A stretch of 34,968 nt of DNA from contig JADLCF010000062.1 in assembly GCA_020847315.1 (NCBI GenBank), positions 1 through 34,968 on the forward strand. The letters run 5' to 3'. Below the pieces are notes generated by a model, which saw nothing but the letters and a program-made list of their open reading frames with translations, had not been told where the DNA came from and ran no database searches. Of this stretch, positions 23,972-31,661 are shown one piece after another. Source of the DNA: Bryobacterales bacterium (GTDB taxonomy: Bacteria > Acidobacteriota > Terriglobia > Bryobacterales > Bryobacteraceae). Numbering within the stretch: position 1 is the stretch's first letter; each line of letters starts with the position of its first letter. The translations under genes were made by a program, and so were the position numbers.

Positions 23972-24565
23972 ATGAGGTTTACTTCACGCATGTTACGCCG
24001 TCTTGCCGCGCTCCTGCTGCCGTTGCTTCTGCTTGTTGGAAGCACCGCTGCGGTGACGCTGGAGAAACTCTCTCTCGAGGAACTGATCGATTCCTCCACG
24101 CTGATCGTTCGCGGAACGATCGGCGAATCCACGTCTTCGAACAACGGGCAACGCATCGAGACCAGCTACCGCGTAAAAGTCTCTGAAACCCTGAAAGAGG
24201 AAACGGGCGCCTCTCCCGGCGGCCCAGTCTCGGGGAGCATTGCGGTTTCCCTTCCCGGCGGCGCCGTGGGCGGCATGCAGCAAACGCTGGCCGGGGTTCC
24301 GATGCTTGAACGCGGCGCGGAGTACGTGCTCTTCCTGTGGCGCGCCCGAAGCGGACGCCTGCTTCTGGTGGGGATGTCGCAAGGGTTGCTGCGCATTGAG
24401 GGGAGGGGCAGCCGGGCTACCGCGACCCGCCCGGCGATCGATGGAACCGTGCTTGACCGGAACACGGGCCGCGCGGTGCGGGATTCCGGCCTGGGCATGC
24501 GGCTTCCCGCGTTGCGGGAGGCGGTATCCCGGCGTGCGGCCGCGCCCAAGGGAGGCAGGCAGTGA
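23972..24565 (+). CDS. Secreted protein of unknown function, coupled to the metalloprotease gene
   Basis: This 197-residue protein starts with a clear signal peptide (MRFTSRMLRRLAALLLPLLLLVGSTA, cleavage probably near residue 26). The mature part has LEKLSLEELIDSSTLIVRGTIGES, then a beta-rich domain with RIETSYRVKVSETLKE, ERGAEYVLFLWRARSGRLLLVG and SQGLLRIEGRG. This order (a stress on I/V strands after a STLIVRG motif) occurs in small secreted proteins next to matrixin-like peptidases. Here too the next gene is one, overlapping by four bases (GTGA). A role as inhibitor, chaperone or substrate of the protease is possible but unproven. The Shine-Dalgarno (GGAG) lies ten bases from the start. 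Confidence 0.72.
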   Translation: MRFTSRMLRRLAALLLPLLLLVGSTAAVTLEKLSLEELIDSSTLIVRGTIGESTSSNNGQRIETSYRVKVSETLKEETGASPGGPVSGSIAVSLPGGAVGGMQQTLAGVPMLERGAEYVLFLWRARSGRLLLVGMSQGLLRIEGRGSRATATRPAIDGTVLDRNTGRAVRDSGLGMRLPALREAVSRRAAAPKGGRQ

Positions 24566-27186
24566 AGGGCCTACCTCTTTCCACGCCGCTCGGTGAGCGT
24601 CTGCTCCGCGGACGCCTGCACCGCAGACACCTGCTCCGCGGTGTTCTTCTCCGCCGCGTTCTACTCACCCTTGGCGGGCTGCTGGCCGTCCTTGCGCCGC
24701 TCCCCGGCTACTATCACTTTCTGCATGTGCGCGAGGAAGGTGGCGTCTCGCGGGCGGTTGCCGAGCGATTCGATCTCCGGGTGCTGCCCGATGCATCCGT
24801 TCCGCTCGTGGTTTCAAAATCGGTGGAACCGGAGTTTGCCGAAGGGGACACTTGGAGCGCGGTGCTTAGTGAAGTGAGATTGGCTGCGGCGCAATGGTCG
24901 GCGGTTCCGCGATCCGCGCTTCGGCTCCGCTATGCGGGAGAAGCCGCCGGGGAACCGGCGGCGGGAACGCCCTACGTCCAGGTTATTTTTGAGGAATTGC
25001 CGCCCGGCGTGATCGCCATGGGTGGGCCTGTGGCGCGGGATGCGCGCACATCGGACCCGAATGGCGAGTTCATCCCCATCGCGCGCAGCGTGGTGATTCT
25101 AAGCCATCGCCTGCGGGAGCGCCCAAGCTATTCCGAAGCCTTCTACATGACGCTGGTCCACGAGATGGGCCATGCGCTGGGTCTGCAGCACGCCTTTGCC
25201 GGAAGCGTCATGTCCACCGGCGTCACGCGGGCAACTACCAAGGCCGCTCCGTTGGCCGAGGACGATTTCGCCGGATTGGGAGCACTGTATCCGGATAGCC
25301 ATTTCACATCGGATACCGCTGTCATCCGGGGGCGCGTTACCTCCGGCGGAGCGCCGATGCACTTCGCCAACGTGACGGCGCTGATGCCATCGGGCCTGGC
25401 GGTGAGCACGCTTACGCTGCCGGACGGGAGCTATGAGATTCGCGGAGTGCCCGCCGGAGGCTATTACCTGTATGCCCAACCCGTGGCTTCCAGTGCCCAG
25501 GAAGGGCTGGGGCCGGGACAGGTTGTTCTTCCCAAGGACGAGAATGGCAATGCCATCCTGCCCGGCGGGCTCTTCGCCACCCGCTTCTTCCCGGACGTTC
25601 CGAACTGGGATGCCGCCCATGAGCTGATCGCCCTGCGCGGAGGCGTATTGAGCGACGTGTCGTTACAGGTTCCGCGCGTCGATTCCCGCGCGTTCGCCGA
25701 TATCACCACCTACAGTTTCCCCTCGAATTTCGCGGTGAACCCGGCAGTGGTGAACACCGGTTCCGAACGGCCGTTCCTGGTTGCATATGGAGCCAACCTG
25801 GTGGAAGACGGGCACAAGGCGGACGGATTGCAAGTGAATTCAACGGCAGCCGGAATACTGGACGAGGATGTGCAAGCCTATGAGCCCGCACCCCAATTTC
25901 TGCGGGTCAATCTGACGTTTCACCCGTTTACGGCCAGCCTGGGAGCAAAGCCTCTGCTTTGGAACCGGAATGGCGAGACGTTCGTGCAGCCGGCCGGTTT
26001 CCGCGTGGTGGGCCAGCAGCCCCCTGACGTCCAGGAAGCCGCAATCGAGGCGGGCGCGGACGGCTCGGAATCGATCCGGCTGCGCGGACGGCAATTGGCG
26101 CCCTCCTTTACCTATTTGCTCGACGGCTTGAAGGCGTCCACGCTTCCCGCAACTGAGGATACGCAAAGCCAGGAACTCTCCTTGCGTGCCCCGTTCACCA
26201 ACGATGGCCGGGCGGTCCGCGTGGTGACGTTGGGCGGCGACGGACAGAGTTCGCTGTATCTGAACGCCAGCCCGCCCGCGGTGGCCACCCGCGCCGTGGG
26301 AAGCGCCGACTTCCAGTTGAACGCCCCGAACCTGCCCGTGGGAGCGGAGACGGCAATCGAAATCGAGACCGTCGGGAACTGGTTTGAAGAGGGACAACTC
26401 GGGATTTCCTTTAACTCGCCCCATGTGGTTGCGCGCCGGATCTGGCGCTCGTCTCCAGGCCGCTTGATTGCCAACGTCAAAGCCATGCCCTCCGCTCCGC
26501 AGGGCGCGGTGGCGCTTTGGCTGCACAAGGATCTGGCCACGGTAAACTCGGGCCGCGCCCTTGAGATCGCCGCGGCCAATGCGCAAACCGTTTCCATCGA
26601 CTCCCGCGTGGTCGATGACGCCACCGGCGATGCGGCCATCTATCCCGGTGCGACGGTAACGTCGCGTATTTCGGGCGAGGGCCTGAGCGAAACAGTTCTA
26701 CTGCGCCTGGCTGACCACCTGGTGACCGCCAATCGCGTGGAGGCTGACCGCTATCGATTCACGGTCCCCGCCGATCTTCCGCAAGGGCTGGCCCGCCTGG
26801 AAGCAATGCTGCCGGGACGCACGTCTCTGCCGGTGATGGTGGAGTTGACCGGCGCGCCCCCGGCGATTCTCGAAGCGGAAAGTTTTGCCCGCGCCGAACT
26901 GAAAAGCAGCCATCTGCAACATCGCGTCCGGCTCCTCTTGAAGCTGGAAGGAGTGGTGTTCGAGGCACGGCGCGTGGCAGGGCTGGCAATCCGCGTGAAC
27001 GGCCAGTTGATCGAAGCCCTGGAACCTTCCACGCCGAATGAAGACCGCCTGCCCGTGTCCTTCGACATTCCGCTGAGTTTGACCTCCACCTCCGAAGGCG
27101 CAGCGCAGCCCGCGCCGGTCTCCATCCAGGTGGAATGGAAGGGCCGGCATTCCGCGCCGCTCTCCCTGCCGCTTTCGGGCGGCTAG
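24562..27186 (+). CDS. Membrane-anchored or secreted matrixin-like zinc metalloprotease
   Basis: This protein has 874 residues. After a basic N-terminus a hydrophobic segment (about 30-52, LLRRVLLTLGGLLAVLAPLPGYY) anchors or exports it. The peptidase domain (about 65-255) carries the metzincin motif HEMGHALGLQH at 200-210, with E201 as the catalytic base and the third His at 210, then a Met-turn type SVMSTG. A carboxypeptidase-regulatory-like beta sandwich follows (about 255-310, IRGRVTSGGAPMHFANVTAL ... DGSYEIRGVPAGGYYLYA). More than 550 residues of beta-rich Ig-like repeats make up the rest and probably bind surface polymers. The GTG start is fixed by GGGAGG and the overlap with the upstream stop. 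The 5' end has the 11-base direct repeat CTGCTCCGCGG. Substrate unknown. Confidence 0.82.
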   Translation: MKGLPLSTPLGERLLRGRLHRRHLLRGVLLRRVLLTLGGLLAVLAPLPGYYHFLHVREEGGVSRAVAERFDLRVLPDASVPLVVSKSVEPEFAEGDTWSAVLSEVRLAAAQWSAVPRSALRLRYAGEAAGEPAAGTPYVQVIFEELPPGVIAMGGPVARDARTSDPNGEFIPIARSVVILSHRLRERPSYSEAFYMTLVHEMGHALGLQHAFAGSVMSTGVTRATTKAAPLAEDDFAGLGALYPDSHFTSDTAVIRGRVTSGGAPMHFANVTALMPSGLAVSTLTLPDGSYEIRGVPAGGYYLYAQPVASSAQEGLGPGQVVLPKDENGNAILPGGLFATRFFPDVPNWDAAHELIALRGGVLSDVSLQVPRVDSRAFADITTYSFPSNFAVNPAVVNTGSERPFLVAYGANLVEDGHKADGLQVNSTAAGILDEDVQAYEPAPQFLRVNLTFHPFTASLGAKPLLWNRNGETFVQPAGFRVVGQQPPDVQEAAIEAGADGSESIRLRGRQLAPSFTYLLDGLKASTLPATEDTQSQELSLRAPFTNDGRAVRVVTLGGDGQSSLYLNASPPAVATRAVGSADFQLNAPNLPVGAETAIEIETVGNWFEEGQLGISFNSPHVVARRIWRSSPGRLIANVKAMPSAPQGAVALWLHKDLATVNSGRALEIAAANAQTVSIDSRVVDDATGDAAIYPGATVTSRISGEGLSETVLLRLADHLVTANRVEADRYRFTVPADLPQGLARLEAMLPGRTSLPVMVELTGAPPAILEAESFARAELKSSHLQHRVRLLLKLEGVVFEARRVAGLAIRVNGQLIEALEPSTPNEDRLPVSFDIPLSLTSTSEGAAQPAPVSIQVEWKGRHSAPLSLPLSGG

Positions 27187-27238
27187 ACGCCGCTGCCGAC
27201 CGCACTATTCACGTGGGCTTCGCCTCTGGAAGACTCCG

Positions 27239-27244
27239 TATACT
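27239..27244 (+). promoter_or_regulatory. Possible -10 element directly before thrC
   Basis: TATACT at 27239-27244 ends eight bases before ATG 27253, and no ribosome site is visible. A start at or next to the ATG would give a leaderless or near-leaderless transcript. No convincing -35 box is present. Confidence 0.3.
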
Positions 27245-27252
27245 GAAAGTTC

Positions 27253-28554
27253 ATGCCTGCTGAACTTGTTGCCCTTGCACACCCGGAAACGGAGCGTTTT
27301 CCGATTGACGACGTGATCTATACGAGCCCCGCCTCCGGTTCGCTGCTCGAGATTGCATTCCCCAGCCCTACCGCCGGACCGGAAGCCTTGAAACGCCTTT
27401 GGCGGGAACGCCGGATGAGCAACCACCCGCTTGATCGCAGCGGCGTCTGGCGCTACCGGGAGATGCTGCCGTTCTGGCCGGAATTTGACCATGTGGTGAC
27501 GCTCTCGGAGGGCAACACGCCCATCCTCGATGCGCCCGCCGCGGCGAGCTTCGCCGGCCTCACGGCCCTCTCGTTCAAGCACCAGGGATACAACCCCACG
27601 GGTAGCTTCAAGGATAACGGCATGACGTGCGGCGTTGCGCAGGCCCGCCACCTGGGGATGACCAGGGTGGCCTGCGTTTCCACGGGGAACACCTCCGCCT
27701 CGATGGCCGCCTACGCCAGCGCCGGCGGCTTGCAGCCAATCATTTTCATCCCGAACGGCAACATCGCCTACGGCAAGCTTGCCCAGGCCCTCGAATACGG
27801 CGCGCGCACGCTCCAAGTGGATGCGAACTTCGATCAGATCCTGGCGCTCGTGCGCACGCTCGCAGAGAAGTTGGGCATTTATCTGCTCAATTCAATCAAC
27901 CCTTTCCGTATTGAGGGACAGAAGACCATCATGGCGGAAATGCTCGATCAACTCGATTGGCAGGTTCCAGATTGGGTGGTGCTTCCCGGCGGCAACCTGG
28001 GCAATACCGCCGCTTTCGGCAAAGGCCTGCGGGAATTGCATGCCTGGGGCTTCATCGATCGATTGCCACGCCTGGCTGTGGTGCAGGCCGAAGGTTCCTC
28101 TCCCTTCTACAGCCTGTTTCAGGATAAGGACGGCAAATTCACGCCGAATCCGCATCCGGAAACACTGGCGACCGCGATCAAGATCGGCGATCCCGTAAGC
28201 TGGCCCAAGGCACTGCGGGAAGTTCACGCGAGCAACGGGCTTGTCGAGAAGGTCAGCGAGCAGGAAATTGCCGACGCGAAGGCGGTAATCGGGCGCTGCG
28301 GGATCGGCTGCGAACCGGCTTCGGCCGCTACGCTGGCCGGCATTCGCAAGATGGTGGCCGACGGCCGCATCTCGCCCGGCGAACGGGTAGTAGCCGTGCT
28401 TACCGGGCACGTGCTGAAGGATCCGGATTACATTTACCGCTACCACACGGGGCAACTTGACGATCCGCGCGGAAATCGTCTTGCGAGCACCTTCGGCAAT
28501 GCGCCCACCGTCGTGCCCAACGACCCCGATCTGATCGCGGGGCTGCTCGGGTAG
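27253..28554 (+). CDS. thrC: Threonine synthase
   Basis: This 433-residue PLP enzyme of the fold-type II family converts O-phosphohomoserine to threonine. The PLP lysine is K120 in the signature NPTGSFKDNGM. The downstream phosphate-binding glycine loop is seen as LPGGNLGNTAAFGKGLRELH, and the cofactor-ring serine or threonine region as TGNTSASMAAYAS. The N-terminal region with GVWRYREMLPFWPEFDHVVTLSEGNTP matches the family. The first 50 residues are more variable and lack the cysteine-rich start of some homologues. Context (metalloprotease before, amidohydrolase 24 bases after) is not a threonine operon. Function rests on the sequence and is secure. Confidence 0.94.
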   Translation: MPAELVALAHPETERFPIDDVIYTSPASGSLLEIAFPSPTAGPEALKRLWRERRMSNHPLDRSGVWRYREMLPFWPEFDHVVTLSEGNTPILDAPAAASFAGLTALSFKHQGYNPTGSFKDNGMTCGVAQARHLGMTRVACVSTGNTSASMAAYASAGGLQPIIFIPNGNIAYGKLAQALEYGARTLQVDANFDQILALVRTLAEKLGIYLLNSINPFRIEGQKTIMAEMLDQLDWQVPDWVVLPGGNLGNTAAFGKGLRELHAWGFIDRLPRLAVVQAEGSSPFYSLFQDKDGKFTPNPHPETLATAIKIGDPVSWPKALREVHASNGLVEKVSEQEIADAKAVIGRCGIGCEPASAATLAGIRKMVADGRISPGERVVAVLTGHVLKDPDYIYRYHTGQLDDPRGNRLASTFGNAPTVVPNDPDLIAGLLG

Positions 28555-28577
28555 CGCGCTTGCGGGAAGGGGGACCG

Positions 28578-29414
28578 GTGCGCATCGATACGCAAATTTC
28601 ACTCTGGAAGGAAACGCCGGACTGCGCCCGCAAGCATCCTCGCTTTCCTGGCGAAGACCGGGCATTTCTTCCCGAGCATATTGAGCCCATCCTCGCCCGG
28701 AACCGCTTCGACGGCGGATTGCTCGTTAGCACCGGCGGCGAAGCGGCGGAAATTGCACAACTGGCCGCATGGTGCAAGGAATCCCGTCTGCTCCACGGCC
28801 TTGTTCTGGCATGGGTGGCACAAACGGAAAGTGCGCCGGAGCTTGAGGAATGGGGCGGCGTGCTCCGAGGATATTGGGCGCGAGCCGGTTCAACCGCCAT
28901 CGCGGAGGCGGCTGCCCATTGCGAACGGAACGGGCTTGCGCTCGATATCGCCCCCGCGGCGAACGGATTCCATCTACGTTCCCTCGCGGAGATTGCACGC
29001 ACAAACTCGAACACTCCTCTAGTGCTTGCCCACGCCGGTGCGCCACCGCTCGGGCATGGCGAATTGGCGCATTGGATGGAAGAGATGCGCGCCTTGGCAA
29101 GGGAACCCAACGTCCACGTAAAGCTCAGCGGGTTCTGGTCAACCTCGCTCGACGAGTGGAACCTCGCCACGCTCCAGAGCCTGGTGGGGTTTCTGCTCGA
29201 ACAGTTCGGGGAGCGGCGTCTGCTTTTCGGCTCCGATTGGCCGTTCTGCCTGCCGGCGCATTCCTGGAAGGAGTGCCTGGCGCGCTTCACGCAAGCCATT
29301 GGCGCCCGCAAGATGAGCTTTCGAGAATTGCTCCTGGGCGATAACGCGGCGCGCGTTTACGGGCTGCCCGCGAGTTTGGGCGAGGCTAATTCCGCCGGAA
29401 GCTCACTTCCTTGA
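28578..29414 (+). CDS. Amidohydrolase-2 family protein (lactonase-like) lacking the HxH metal motif
   Basis: This 278-residue TIM-barrel protein of the amidohydrolase-2 group includes L-fuconolactonase-type hydrolases. Family marks are the strand with VLAHAG (H152), VHVKLSGFWS, and the terminal RLLFGSDWPFC with D220. The first strand, where DxHxH binds the metal, reads MRIDTQISLW here: Gln and Ser replace both histidines. Many members of this subfamily work with one weakly bound metal or none, so activity is possible but not assured. The GTG 28578 start has GGAAGGGGG a few bases upstream; a TTG at 28560 is less likely. The stop overlaps the convergent DUF1080 gene by 29 bases. It may be co-transcribed with thrC. 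Confidence 0.78.
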   Translation: MRIDTQISLWKETPDCARKHPRFPGEDRAFLPEHIEPILARNRFDGGLLVSTGGEAAEIAQLAAWCKESRLLHGLVLAWVAQTESAPELEEWGGVLRGYWARAGSTAIAEAAAHCERNGLALDIAPAANGFHLRSLAEIARTNSNTPLVLAHAGAPPLGHGELAHWMEEMRALAREPNVHVKLSGFWSTSLDEWNLATLQSLVGFLLEQFGERRLLFGSDWPFCLPAHSWKECLARFTQAIGARKMSFRELLLGDNAARVYGLPASLGEANSAGSSLP

Positions 29415-30024
29415 ACCAAACGGTGGAACCCGCATCGTGGTTCTGCAATCCGATGTAGCCGCTATCGGGCCGCGGCCCGCGAACCGGCTCGAACCATTGC
29501 TTGCGCGGCGGCACTTCCTGCCCCTCGACGTAGGTGTTCACCACCTCACCATTGAGCGAAACCGTGGTCTTCGGCCCGGCCAGCGTGATTTCGAGCGTGT
29601 TCCACTCACCCGCCGGTTTCTGATTCTCCTTGGTGGCCTTGCTGATCGAGTAAATGGCGCCGGTTCGGTGCCACTCGTCGCCGCCTGCGTCAATCTGCAC
29701 TTCATAGCCGTTATGCACGCCGTACCATGCGTCGATCGGCTTTTCCGGCATGCGAATCACCACGCCCGAATTGGCGCGGCCCTCGGCAGTCTTGAAGACG
29801 ACCCGGAGCGTGCAATCGCCGAGCTTTTCCGTATCGTAATAGAGCAGCCCCATGCCGCCCTCGGTCTTCATCATGCCGTCTTCAACGACGAAGTGGTCCC
29901 AGCCCACTTGCTTCCATCCGTCGAGATTCTGGCCGTTGAACAATTGCATGAATTGGTTACCACCTTGCCCCGAAAGAGCGAGCGAGACCGTGAAGGTAAG
30001 CAGAAGAGTTCGCAGGATTCGCAT
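29386..30024 (-). CDS. Secreted DUF1080 (3-keto-disaccharide hydrolase-like) protein
   Basis: This 212-residue protein has a signal peptide (MRILRTLLLTFTVSLALSG) and a concanavalin-like jelly roll. Hallmarks of DUF1080 are seen in order: FMQLFNGQNLDGWKQVGWDHFVVEDGMM, the strand LLYYDTEKLGDCTLRVVFKTAEGRANSGVVIRMP, YEVQIDAGGDEWHRTGAIYSI, NTLEITLAGPKTTVSLNGEVVN, and the C-terminal GYIGLQNHDAGSTVWFKEVSFR. Members act on or bind sugars in the periplasm, and some hydrolyse 3-keto-glycosides. The start is set at ATG 30024 with AAGGA upstream, right before the signal peptide; the longer frame to 30099 is rejected. It overlaps the amidohydrolase 3' end by 29 bases and diverges from endonuclease III. 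Confidence 0.87.
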   Translation of the reverse strand: MRILRTLLLTFTVSLALSGQGGNQFMQLFNGQNLDGWKQVGWDHFVVEDGMMKTEGGMGLLYYDTEKLGDCTLRVVFKTAEGRANSGVVIRMPEKPIDAWYGVHNGYEVQIDAGGDEWHRTGAIYSISKATKENQKPAGEWNTLEITLAGPKTTVSLNGEVVNTYVEGQEVPPRKQWFEPVRGPRPDSGYIGLQNHDAGSTVWFKEVSFRRN

Positions 30025-30136
30025 AGCGTCCTTATTATCTATCAGCAAGCCTCCGCCCGGCATGCGGCCATTCGGAATTGTCCATTGTGGGGCCTCCATT
30101 TTGCGATGCTAGAAACAGGGGGGGTGGGAGGATCGC

Positions 30137-30961
30137 ATGGCACAGGATTCGGGAAACAAGGCAGGCGCCAAGCCGCGGCCCAAGCGCAAACCGGTGGCGG
30201 AGCGAAAGCCGGTGGGGAAGCAGCCACGCACGAAGCGGGAGCGCGAGGAGCGGTTTGTCGAAATTCAGCGCATTCTTACGGAAACCTACCCCAACCCTGT
30301 GTGCGCGCTCCACCATCGCAACGCCTGGGAACTGCTGGTGGCCACGATTCTATCCGCGCAATGCACGGACGAACGCGTGAACATGGTAACCCCGGCTCTC
30401 TTCGCGAAATACCCTACGGTGAAGGCCCTGGCCGCGGCGGAGATCGAGGATGTGATTCCGCTGATCCGCTCCACCGGCTTTTTCAACAATAAGGCGAAGA
30501 ACATCATCGGCGCGGCCCGGCGCATCGTGGATGCGTTTGGGGGCGAAGTGCCCCGCACGATGGAAGAGTTGCTCACGGTGCCGGGCGCGGCGCGCAAGAC
30601 GGCAAATGTCGTGCTCGGAAGCGGCTACGGTATTCCTTCCGGGGTCGTCGTGGACACCCATGTGCAGCGCGTGGCCCGGCGGCTCGCATTCACCGGTGAA
30701 GTGGATCCCGTCAAGATCGAGCGGGACCTCATGGCCATCGTGCCGCAAGAACACTGGATCGATTTCTCTCACGAGTTGATCCTTCACGGAAGAGCCTTGT
30801 GCTTCGCCCGCAAGCCTAACTGCGCCGCATGCCCGCTCGATGCGCTGTGCTTTGCCGCCGATAAGACGAGCACGGAAGTAGCGATGGAGAAACAGGCGGC
30901 CAAACCCGCGCGGAGTAAACGGGGAGGCGCCGTCAGCGCTTCCAGACAATCAGGGATTTAG
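30137..30961 (+). CDS. nth: Endonuclease III (DNA glycosylase / AP lyase)
   Basis: This 274-residue base-excision repair enzyme removes oxidised pyrimidines. The helix-hairpin-helix is LTVPGAARKTANVVL, with catalytic K154 (usual form LPGVGRKTANVVL; two glycines of the hairpin are Ala here) and catalytic D173 in VVVDTHVQRV. The C-terminal [4Fe-4S] loop is complete: C222-x6-C229-x2-C232-x5-C238. About 40 extra residues at the N-terminus are highly basic (KPRPKRKPVAERKPVGKQ) and are not in E. coli Nth; they may aid DNA binding. About 32 extra residues follow the cluster. A GGGAGG-like site precedes ATG 30137. The stop overlaps the convergent methyltransferase gene by 29 bases. Confidence 0.93.
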   Translation: MAQDSGNKAGAKPRPKRKPVAERKPVGKQPRTKREREERFVEIQRILTETYPNPVCALHHRNAWELLVATILSAQCTDERVNMVTPALFAKYPTVKALAAAEIEDVIPLIRSTGFFNNKAKNIIGAARRIVDAFGGEVPRTMEELLTVPGAARKTANVVLGSGYGIPSGVVVDTHVQRVARRLAFTGEVDPVKIERDLMAIVPQEHWIDFSHELILHGRALCFARKPNCAACPLDALCFAADKTSTEVAMEKQAAKPARSKRGGAVSASRQSGI

Positions 30962-31562
30962 CAACCCCTAGCACGCGCTCCTTGCGCAGCCGCGCGCCGG
31001 GGAACAACGCACGCAGGCTATGCCCGCGCAGTAGTCGCACGTCACTGAGATAGTGCCGCAGATAGAACTCGCGCTGGTCCGGCCGCGGGCGGGCCACACA
31101 CTCCCAGACGGTGAAGCGCGTGACAATCGATTGCTGCATGGCCTTGGGCAACCAGTGCAACAGGGGCATGAAAAGGTGCTGCTCCACCGGGAAGCCGGCA
31201 TTCGGCGTCTGCACGAAGAAGCATTTGCCGACGCGCATGGTCTCCCTAGCGAACGCCCTCTGCCGCGCAGCATCGCCGACATGCTCAATCACAGAATTGC
31301 TGAACACGATATCGAAACTCTGGCCGGCGAACGGCAGCGCGCACCCATCCCCCGCCACCCAATGGAAGCGGCAGTCCCGCTCCTCAATGGACATCGGGAT
31401 ATTCAGCAGTGTGACGCGGGGCGTGAAGGGCAGCAGCCGCCACGTATCGGGCGACCCACCCACATCGAGAATGCGCGTCTCTTCCGTCACACCCATCAGT
31501 TCCGCGAAGCGGCGCATGCGGCGTTCACGGAAATGGCGGGAGATGCGGGCGATCATGCTCAT
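30933..31562 (-). CDS. Class I SAM-dependent methyltransferase (type 11)
   Basis: This 209-residue protein is a small methyltransferase. Motif I is RILDVGGSPDTWRLLP (about 29-44), an acidic loop follows, and motif IV is SFDIVFSNSVIEHVGD. The C-terminal half (about 120-200) has FFVQTPNAGFPVEQHLFMPLLHWLP, common in methyltransferases near polysaccharide loci. A substrate cannot be named. There is no signal peptide. The 3' end overlaps nth by 29 bases. Upstream it diverges from the VWFA gene. A second Met (residue 3) is an equal start candidate; no ribosome site is visible for either. Confidence 0.85.
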   Translation of the reverse strand: MSMIARISRHFRERRMRRFAELMGVTEETRILDVGGSPDTWRLLPFTPRVTLLNIPMSIEERDCRFHWVAGDGCALPFAGQSFDIVFSNSVIEHVGDAARQRAFARETMRVGKCFFVQTPNAGFPVEQHLFMPLLHWLPKAMQQSIVTRFTVWECVARPRPDQREFYLRHYLSDVRLLRGHSLRALFPGARLRKERVLGVAKSLIVWKR

Positions 31563-31661
31563 GGGCGGCGAAGTGCCGGGGCGCGGCCATCCTCCATTCT
31601 CCTACGCCCAAGCGGAATCGCGTTCGCGCAACCGGTAAGCCGTTTCCAGCGTCTCGCGGAT

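Noticed and set aside
24601-24641. Direct repeat CTGCTCCGCGG as a mobile-element or recombination site
   Set aside because: It lies inside the coding sequence for a Leu/Arg-rich N-terminus and is explained by codon bias; no element is bounded by it.
31053-31661. Upstream extension of the VWFA gene
   Set aside because: This part is antisense to the methyltransferase gene and does not look like protein; the signal peptide starts just after GTG 31662.
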